Of a DNA stretch of 41,688 nt, positions 36,050 through 41,688 are shown piece after piece (the stretch's first letter is position 1; each line of letters starts with the position of its first letter). The notes under the pieces were generated by a model that searched no databases, was not told where the DNA came from, and saw only the letters and a program-made list of their open reading frames with translations. The stretch is from Gammaproteobacteria bacterium (GTDB taxonomy: Bacteria > Pseudomonadota > Gammaproteobacteria > Eutrophobiales > Eutrophobiaceae). The DNA is taken from NCBI GenBank assembly GCA_026710545.1, contig JAPOQU010000036.1, forward strand, positions 1 through 41,688. The letters run 5' to 3'. Both the position numbers and the translations under genes were made by a program.

Positions 36050-38473
36050 TCAGAACAACCGGCCGGGGGCGTCAGGCTTTTCCGGACTGTTGTCGTAGGG
36101 TATCAGCATCCTGCTGCACTCTGTAGCATCGGGTAACCGGTTTGCCATGAAGACTTCAAATTCCGCATCCGTATCGCCTGCTCCTGCCGGGCAGCCTGTC
36201 TCAGCGTTAATCCTGATGGTAACAATGTCTGCAGGACGTTCCCCCAGGTTGACCGGAGTGTCCTTCAACGCGGTGCGCATATACTCAATCCATATCGATA
36301 ACGCGGTCCTGCCGCCTACCTCACCCTGACCCATGGGTTCGAAGTCATCAAAGCCTACCCAGGTAACGGCCACAACGGATGAATTAAACCCGGCAAACCA
36401 GGCGTCACGCTGCTCGTTTGTAGTGCCCGTCTTGCCGGAGAGGTCATCCCGCTGCAATTCCCGGTAGGCCCTAGCCCCGGTTCCGCGCCGAACCACGTCC
36501 CGGGTCAGTTCGTTCATGATCCAGATGTTTTGCGGGTTGACTACCCGTTCGGCAATATTTTCTACCGGGACCGCATCCGCGGTTCCGGATTCGTCTGCCG
36601 TACCGGTCTCTGCAGATTCCACCCCTGTCGTACCGTTATCAGGGCAGTGGGAACAGACGGTGGCGGGTTGCGCCTCGAACAACAGGTCGCCCGTGTAGGT
36701 TTCAATCCGGGTAATGAAAAACGGTTCCACGCGGTAACCGCCGTTGGCGAGTACCGTATAGGAACTGGCCAGTTGCCAGGGAGTGATGGAACCGGTACCC
36801 AGGGCCAGTGAAAGGTTCCTGGGCAGTTCATCGATGTCGAAACCGAATTTTTCCACGTGCCGCAGTGCGTTCCGCACACCCATGGCGTGCAGCAAACGGA
36901 TGGATACGAGGTTTCTCGAACGGCGCAACGCCTCCCGCAGCCGGGTTGGGCCAAACGTCCTGCCGCTGTAGTTTTCAGGGCGCCATTTGTCTTCAATGCT
37001 GGGATCGTCGTATACGATAGGCGCATCATTGATGATACTGGCCGCGGTGAAGCCGTTTTCCAGCGCAGCCGAGTAAATAAACGGCTTGAAACTTGATCCC
37101 GGCTGGCGTTCGGCCTGAGTGATACGGTTGAACTTGCTGCGATAAAATTCAAAGCCGCCGACCAATGCCAGGGCGGCGCCGTTATGCGGATCCAGGGAAA
37201 CCAGACCACCCTCTATGTCGGGAATCTGCGCCAGGCGCCAGTTCCCATCGGAGTCCTCCCTGACCCTCACGATGTCGCCGACACTGACTACTTCACCGGT
37301 GTTTGTTGGCGCCGGACCCCGCACGTTCTCATTGATATACCTGCGCGCCCAACCCAGGCTGTTCCAGTCAAGCTCTACGCGGCCGATACCCTGGACCCAG
37401 GCTGACGCGGCAAATCCCCGTTCATCGATAATCAGCGCCGGCAGCAGGCCGGCGACAGCGGAATGGGCTGCAAGCAGTTGATCCCAGCCGTCCCCGGTCA
37501 TACCAGGAGTAAGCTCGTAGTGTTGCTCAGGGCCGCGGTAACCGTGTCTCTCATCGTATTGCAGCAACGCCCGGTTCAGGGCGCGGTTCGCGGCAACCTG
37601 GAGTGTGTCACGGATGGTCGTGGTCACTACGTAACCGGCACTGTAGGCGCTGTCTCCGTACTCTTCGACAAGGTGCTTGCGCACCATCTCGGCGACATAG
37701 GGGGCTTCGAGATCGATACTGGGACTATGCAGGGAAGCAGTTACGGGCGCGTTGTCGGCCACCTGGAAACGGGCCTGGTCGATATGACCGAGTTCCAGCA
37801 TGCGCCGTAGCACGTACGACCTGCGTTGCACCGCCTGCTCCGGGCTGGTTACCGGGTTTGTCCTTGACGGCGCCTTCGGCAACCCCGCCAGCATCGCGTG
37901 CTGCGCCAGGTTCAGGCCTGTTATACCGGCGCCGTAGTAGACCTGGGCCGCGGCGCCCACGCCGTAGGCGCGTTGACCCAGGTAGATTTTATTCAGGTAA
38001 AGTTCGAGAATTTCATTCTTGGTCAGTTCTCTCTCTATCTTTATCGCCAGGAAAATTTCGTTCAGTTTTCTCATGTAGGTTTTTTCCCGGGACAGGAAAA
38101 AATTGCGGGCAACCTGCATGGTGATTGTGCTGCCGCCCTGTCTTTTCTCCCCGGTTCTGACCAGTGAAATGGCGGCTCGCAGCAGGCCCTGCCAATCAAC
38201 GCCCGGATGGGCGTAGAAGCGGTCATCTTCGGCCGCGATGAAGGCCTGGATCAACTGTTCGGGAACCTCATCGATCAACACCGGAACGCGCCGTTTTTCG
38301 CCGAATTCCCCGAGCAGCGATCCGTCCTGGCTGTAGACGCGCAACGGAACCTGCATGCGTACGTCGCGCAGCATATCGATTTCCGGCAGGTTGGAAGCGA
38401 TATTAAAGCTCGACGCGGCAACACCGATGATAATCACCACCGCCAGCGCCTTGAATAGGGAGTTCACCCGCAT
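36050..38473 (-). CDS. mrcA: Penicillin-binding protein 1a
   Basis: This bifunctional class A PBP (807 residues) polymerises and crosslinks peptidoglycan. A membrane anchor (about 7-27) is followed by the glycosyltransferase domain with catalytic Glu82 in FIAAEDDRFYAHPGVDW and QGGSTITMQVARNFFLS. An ODD-like insert follows near 310-410. The transpeptidase has SxxK in RQPGSSFKPFIYSAAL (about 459), SRN in RRSRNLVSIRLLH and KTG in LSGKTGTTNEQRDAWFAGF (about 678). It is divergent from aroK; the pilMNOPQ genes that often stand between them in gammaproteobacteria are absent. Confidence 0.97.
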   Translation of the reverse strand: MRVNSLFKALAVVIIIGVAASSFNIASNLPEIDMLRDVRMQVPLRVYSQDGSLLGEFGEKRRVPVLIDEVPEQLIQAFIAAEDDRFYAHPGVDWQGLLRAAISLVRTGEKRQGGSTITMQVARNFFLSREKTYMRKLNEIFLAIKIERELTKNEILELYLNKIYLGQRAYGVGAAAQVYYGAGITGLNLAQHAMLAGLPKAPSRTNPVTSPEQAVQRRSYVLRRMLELGHIDQARFQVADNAPVTASLHSPSIDLEAPYVAEMVRKHLVEEYGDSAYSAGYVVTTTIRDTLQVAANRALNRALLQYDERHGYRGPEQHYELTPGMTGDGWDQLLAAHSAVAGLLPALIIDERGFAASAWVQGIGRVELDWNSLGWARRYINENVRGPAPTNTGEVVSVGDIVRVREDSDGNWRLAQIPDIEGGLVSLDPHNGAALALVGGFEFYRSKFNRITQAERQPGSSFKPFIYSAALENGFTAASIINDAPIVYDDPSIEDKWRPENYSGRTFGPTRLREALRRSRNLVSIRLLHAMGVRNALRHVEKFGFDIDELPRNLSLALGTGSITPWQLASSYTVLANGGYRVEPFFITRIETYTGDLLFEAQPATVCSHCPDNGTTGVESAETGTADESGTADAVPVENIAERVVNPQNIWIMNELTRDVVRRGTGARAYRELQRDDLSGKTGTTNEQRDAWFAGFNSSVVAVTWVGFDDFEPMGQGEVGGRTALSIWIEYMRTALKDTPVNLGERPADIVTIRINAETGCPAGAGDTDAEFEVFMANRLPDATECSRMLIPYDNSPEKPDAPGRLF

Positions 38474-38552
38474 ATTAGTAGTGTAATAGATTTGTTACCG
38501 GTACATAATACCGTTTTAACCTGCGCGCGCCTTAACCCGGACGAAACAGAAG

Positions 38553-39065
38553 ATGGCTGAAAATATCTTTCTCATTGGCCTCATGGGCGCCGGTAAATCG
38601 ACTATCGGCAAGCAACTGGCGCGGGAACTGGGCAAGGATTTCCGCGATTCAGACAGTGAGATTGAAAAAAGAACCGGGGTCAGCATCGATGTGATTTTTG
38701 ACATCGAAGGAGAGCAGGGGTTCCGGCGGCGGGAAACCGGCATGCTGAGGGAGTTGGTGGAAAAACGGGACATCGTACTGGCGACCGGCGGCGGCGCGGT
38801 GCTGGCTTCGGAAAACCAGCAGTTACTCAGGGACAACGGCCTGGTCATTTACCTTCGGGCTACTGCGGAACACCTGGCCGGCAGGATAAGGATGGATCGC
38901 AGGCGTCCGTTGCTGCAATCCGGTGATAAACTGGCGAAGATTCGTGAGTTACTGACCCAGAGAGAACCGATTTATCAACAACTGGCTGACATGGTCATTG
39001 AAACCAACAACAGGAGTATTCCGCGTGTTGTCAGGCACATCAGCAAAATGGTGGAACAGGCATGA
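38553..39065 (+). CDS. aroK: Shikimate kinase
   Basis: The 170-residue kinase phosphorylates shikimate at the 3-hydroxyl. Walker A is IGLMGAGKSTIGKQLA, the substrate-binding Asp is in RDSDSEIEKRTGVSIDVIF, and the GGG motif is LATGGGAVLASENQ. The lid contains RRPLLQSGD. It shares a four-base overlap with aroB. The 79-base gap to mrcA must contain divergent promoters; a small inverted repeat CGGTA..TACCG lies there (about 38499). Confidence 0.97.
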   Translation: MAENIFLIGLMGAGKSTIGKQLARELGKDFRDSDSEIEKRTGVSIDVIFDIEGEQGFRRRETGMLRELVEKRDIVLATGGGAVLASENQQLLRDNGLVIYLRATAEHLAGRIRMDRRRPLLQSGDKLAKIRELLTQREPIYQQLADMVIETNNRSIPRVVRHISKMVEQA

Positions 39066-40141
39066 AACAGGTTGTCGTGGAACTGGGAGACCGCTCCTAT
39101 CCCATTTATATCGGCGCCGGCCTGCTGGCTCAAGCTGCCGACCTTCTCGGCCCCCGCTTGAGCGGGCAGACCCTGGTGGTCAGCAATACCGTTGTCGCCC
39201 CCCTGTACCTTGATGCATTGCTTGATGGCTTGCCGGACATAACATCCCGGACCTTGATCGTCGAAGACGGCGAGCGCCGGAAAACAGTTGAAACCATGAA
39301 CGCTATCATCACCCGGTTACTGGAAGAGCGATTCAGCCGTACCTGTACCCTTGTCGCCCTGGGCGGAGGCGTGATCGGCGACGTGACCGGGTTTGCCGCG
39401 GCCTGCTACCAGCGCGGCGTGAGTTATGTGCAGGTCCCCACCACCTTGCTTGCCCAGGTTGATTCTGCCGTCGGCGGCAAGACCGCGGTGAACCACAGGC
39501 TGGGGAAAAATATGATAGGCGCGTTTCACCAGCCTGCCGCGGTACTCAGTGATACGGACGTGCTCGCATCCCTGCCGGAGCGGGAACTGCGCGCCGGGGT
39601 GGCCGAGATCATCAAGTACGGCCTCATCAATGACGCGCAGTTCTTCGACTGGCTCGAAGACAACATGGACGGGTTGCTGCAGCGGGATGCGGACTGCCTC
39701 GCCCATGCGATAGAGGTTTCCTGCCGGAACAAGGCCGCGATTGTAAGCCGGGATGAGCGGGAAGCCGGTCTGCGCGCTATCCTGAACCTGGGGCACACCT
39801 TCGGGCACGCCATCGAGACGGCCTTGAATTACGAGACCTGGTTGCACGGCGAAGCGGTGGCCGCGGGCATGTCCATGGCCGCCCATCTCTCCGCCAGGAC
39901 GACAGGGTTCCCGGAGAGTGACGTCCGGCGGGTGAACGCGTTGCTGGAAAAGACGGGTCTTCCTGTAACACTGCCGGAAACGATGCGGCGTGAACATCTC
40001 AGGGAACTGATGGCAGTCGATAAGAAAACCCGTCATGGCCGCTTGCACTTGGTGTTGCTCCGGGAGATAGGCAAGGCCGTGGTTACGCCGGATTTTGAAG
40101 AGGCGGACCTGGAGGATACACTGGCGCGTTATGCGGAGTGA
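39062..40141 (+). CDS. aroB: 3-dehydroquinate synthase
   Basis: The 359-residue protein (E. coli 362) converts DAHP to 3-dehydroquinate using NAD and a divalent metal. Visible are the NAD site ALGGGVIGDVTGFAA, QVPTTLLAQVDSAVGGKTAV, the catalytic and metal-binding stretch ELRAGVAEIIKYGLI, LNLGHTFGHAIE and WLHGEAVAAGM. Its last 59 bases are overlapped on the other strand by the shifted tail of the DUF4276 gene. Confidence 0.98.
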   Translation: MKQVVVELGDRSYPIYIGAGLLAQAADLLGPRLSGQTLVVSNTVVAPLYLDALLDGLPDITSRTLIVEDGERRKTVETMNAIITRLLEERFSRTCTLVALGGGVIGDVTGFAAACYQRGVSYVQVPTTLLAQVDSAVGGKTAVNHRLGKNMIGAFHQPAAVLSDTDVLASLPERELRAGVAEIIKYGLINDAQFFDWLEDNMDGLLQRDADCLAHAIEVSCRNKAAIVSRDEREAGLRAILNLGHTFGHAIETALNYETWLHGEAVAAGMSMAAHLSARTTGFPESDVRRVNALLEKTGLPVTLPETMRREHLRELMAVDKKTRHGRLHLVLLREIGKAVVTPDFEEADLEDTLARYAE

Positions 40142-40806
40142 GGGTCTCCAAACTGTCAATCCACTCGCTGAAATGTCTACATTTCAATCGCAATGACGAC
40201 AACCCAATCTTTCCAGCTACAATAGGACCTGCGGATGCCTTCATTTTTTCGTATTCCGGTATTTCCTTGATAATTTGCTTTGATGGGGCAGTTTTGTCAT
40301 TAATCAACTCCGGTGAATCGAATTTAGAGACTATTTTTAACAAGCTTCTTAATTTGGGTTGCACGGTCGACAAACTGGGCATCAAGTTTTTGAGGGTCGG
40401 ACAACAATAACGCCTCAAATTCGTGAAGCTGGAAATAGGGAATAAATCGGGAATCAGAGATATCTTCCTTTAACGAATTTTCCAAAGTCGTAACGCGTTC
40501 GTATGGATTGTTTTTTCGTTGGGCATCTTCATAGCCGGGGAAATCAGTTGGAAGACCATAAAGATCAATCATGGTTGTAAATCGTACATCCGGGTTTTGA
40601 TCTTCTTTCATCCAGGCCTTAATGTCCTTCTTGACTTGAGCATACTTCCCGATACCTCCTCGATACTTGATTCCATGTTTATTTCCCGTCATAACGCATC
40701 GGGCCTTCACCCAAATAGACAACTCTGCCAAATGCGGGCTCATAATCTTGTTTACGAAAGCCTCTTCGGTCTGTCCCTCAACGATGAAATGCAGTCTTAT
40801 TGCCAT
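40083..40806 (-). pseudogene. DUF4276 (TOPRIM-like) protein, frameshifted
   Basis: ATG 40806 overlaps the upstream ATPase stop as TAATG. The protein begins MAIRLHFIVEGQTEEAFVNK; the hxVEGxTE phrase matches motif I of TOPRIM folds, and TTMIDLYGLPTDFPGY could be the acidic DxD-like step. The frame stops at 40324 after IKKLVKNSL. One frame over, the family's C-terminal half continues at once (IVSKFDSPELINDKTAPSKQ, IPEYEKMKASAGPIVAGKIG, CRHFSEWIDSLETL), so one extra A in the run at 40334-40338 explains the break. The shifted frame also lacks a stop at the expected end and runs into aroB. A sequencing slip in the homopolymer cannot be excluded. Confidence 0.82.
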
Positions 40807-41549
40807 TAAGGACGCCCACCGATTACATTCTTTTCCCACAATTCAGAAAGAGAATAGTCCTCAAGCCATTCTGCCAAGGCATTTGCGTCTAATCTTCTGA
40901 AGACAGAACTGCGCCCTTCGCGTTCGACAACGACTATATCTGTTGGTTCAAAACAATCGATAAGTGGCATGGATTGCGTAGCGACAATGACCTGTATTTT
41001 AGTCGAAACTGCGTGAATCAAACCGCCGACAACATTGATTGCGTACGGGTGCAATCCAAGCTCAGGTTCATCAAGAATCAATACGTCCGGCAGGTCCTGT
41101 TCGGGTAGAAGGAGAAGCGTAACAAGAGCCACAACCCGCAACATGCCATCCGAGGCTTGCGAAACACTGAAAACCTGATCGCTGTTTCGTTCACGCCAAT
41201 TCAGAAGAAGAGAATCGTAATGTGGTTCCAGTTCAAAGTCAGAAAAAAAAGGCAGGATCAGGCGGATAGTATCTACTATGCGTTGATAGCACCTGCCATT
41301 TTCCTCCCTAAGGCGAAGTAAGACGGGAGCGACATTGGCAGCATCTTCCTTGAGCCACCGGTTATCATTGATATTCCACCGGTTACGCATACGAGCGGTA
41401 GCTGACGTATTATGGAATTGGTACACGACGATTTTTCGCAGTATGTCTCGAATAACTCTAGCGGTTTTATCATCACCAGCATCAATAAGAAGTTGCGGAA
41501 AGCGTTGCCCTGCGTCCGTTTCTCGCCAGGATGCAGTACTAGTACTCTT
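40806..41549 (-). pseudogene. AAA15/21-type ATPase, N-terminus removed by a transposase insertion
   Basis: The surviving 247 residues are the C-terminal part of an ABC/SMC-like ATPase (COG4637-type): the signature SVSQASDGMLRVVALVTLL, Walker B DVLILDEPELGLHPYAIN and the H-loop region VIVATQSMPLIDCF. The frame is open up to TGA at 41552-41550, where an IS630-type transposase tail begins, so the N-terminal Walker A half is not contiguous. A GTG at 41426 could start a shorter product, but none could bind ATP normally. Together with the DUF4276 gene it forms an ATPase + TOPRIM-like pair similar in plan to anti-phage systems such as PARIS or Gabija. Confidence 0.83.
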
Positions 41550-41554
41550 TCAAT

Positions 41555-41688
41555 TTAATTCTGACCGGTTAACTTGTCATAGGCCCGGTGCAGTTTGGTC
41601 CGGGCCTTGTCGACATCAAACATCCAGTTGATACTGGCCTGCTCCCGGTTGCGTCGGGTCTCCCAGGCAGCCAGTTCCGATTCCAGCA
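41555..41688 (-). mobile_element. IS630-family transposase, C-terminal end, continues past the window
   Basis: The visible 43 residues end the gene: LAAWETRRNREQASINWMF followed by DVDKARTKLHRAYDKLTGQN and TAA (41557-41555). The W.F....AR.KL.R.Y pattern is the characteristic C-terminus of IS630-type DDE transposases. The stop lies three bases from the point where the ATPase frame closes, so the element boundary is about 41545-41555. The terminal inverted repeat and TA duplication cannot be defined from one side. Confidence 0.8.

Overview
The window looks like chromosome from a gammaproteobacterium, probably an uncultured or environmental lineage. The evidence is gene order and protein type: a complete atpIBEFHAGDC operon followed by glmU, an mrcA / aroK-aroB divergon, priA next to an ftsN-like SPOR gene, gluQ and rraA. 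No rRNA, tRNA or CRISPR array is visible. Base composition looks moderately GC-rich by eye, and several accessory genes (27.2-30.6 kb, 40.1-41.5 kb) look more AT-rich.

Layout. 1-3.5 kb, minus strand: a thiolase cut by the left edge, a cytoplasmic BisC/TorA-type molybdopterin oxidoreductase, and a 50-residue remnant of a DadA-like FAD dehydrogenase. 3.5-5.1 kb: gluQ and a divergent endonuclease III-like glycosylase. 5.1-11.5 kb, minus: a two-gene type III-like restriction-modification operon with an unusually large methyltransferase. 11.6-12.8 kb: a DUF4143-type AAA ATPase. 13-16.3 kb, minus: an amine-catabolism cluster with a PuuB-like FAD oxidase, a tungsten aldehyde:ferredoxin oxidoreductase, and a class III aminotransferase that appears to have lost its whole middle. 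16.3-16.8 kb: gene-free repeats. 16.8-17.9 kb: an unrecognised lipoprotein.

17.9-27.2 kb, plus: the ATP synthase operon with a good sigma70 promoter, running into glmU and rraA. Two copies of an inverted-repeat element sit in the spacers on both sides of atpA. 27.2-30.6 kb is an accessory patch: a nuclease-like unknown, a secreted-protein pseudogene, an antitoxin/restriction-nuclease scar, a ParDE pair whose toxin carries extra antitoxin-like segments, and an intact YefM-YoeB pair. 30.7-33.1 kb: an AraC/O6-methylguanine methyltransferase fusion, an isochorismatase-like hydrolase and an alpha/beta hydrolase. 33.2-40.1 kb: SPOR protein, priA, mrcA, aroK and aroB. 40.1-41.7 kb, minus: an ATPase + DUF4276 (TOPRIM-like) pair resembling two-gene anti-phage systems, beheaded by an IS630-type transposase and frameshifted.

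The core genes cover energy conservation, wall synthesis (GlmU, PBP1a), the shikimate pathway and replication restart. The accessory genes are mostly genome-defence and toxin-antitoxin modules in different stages of decay, interleaved with short palindromic repeats. The most unusual items are the toxin-antitoxin mosaic, the ruined ATPase-DUF4276 pair, the internally deleted aminotransferase and the paired repeats around atpA.
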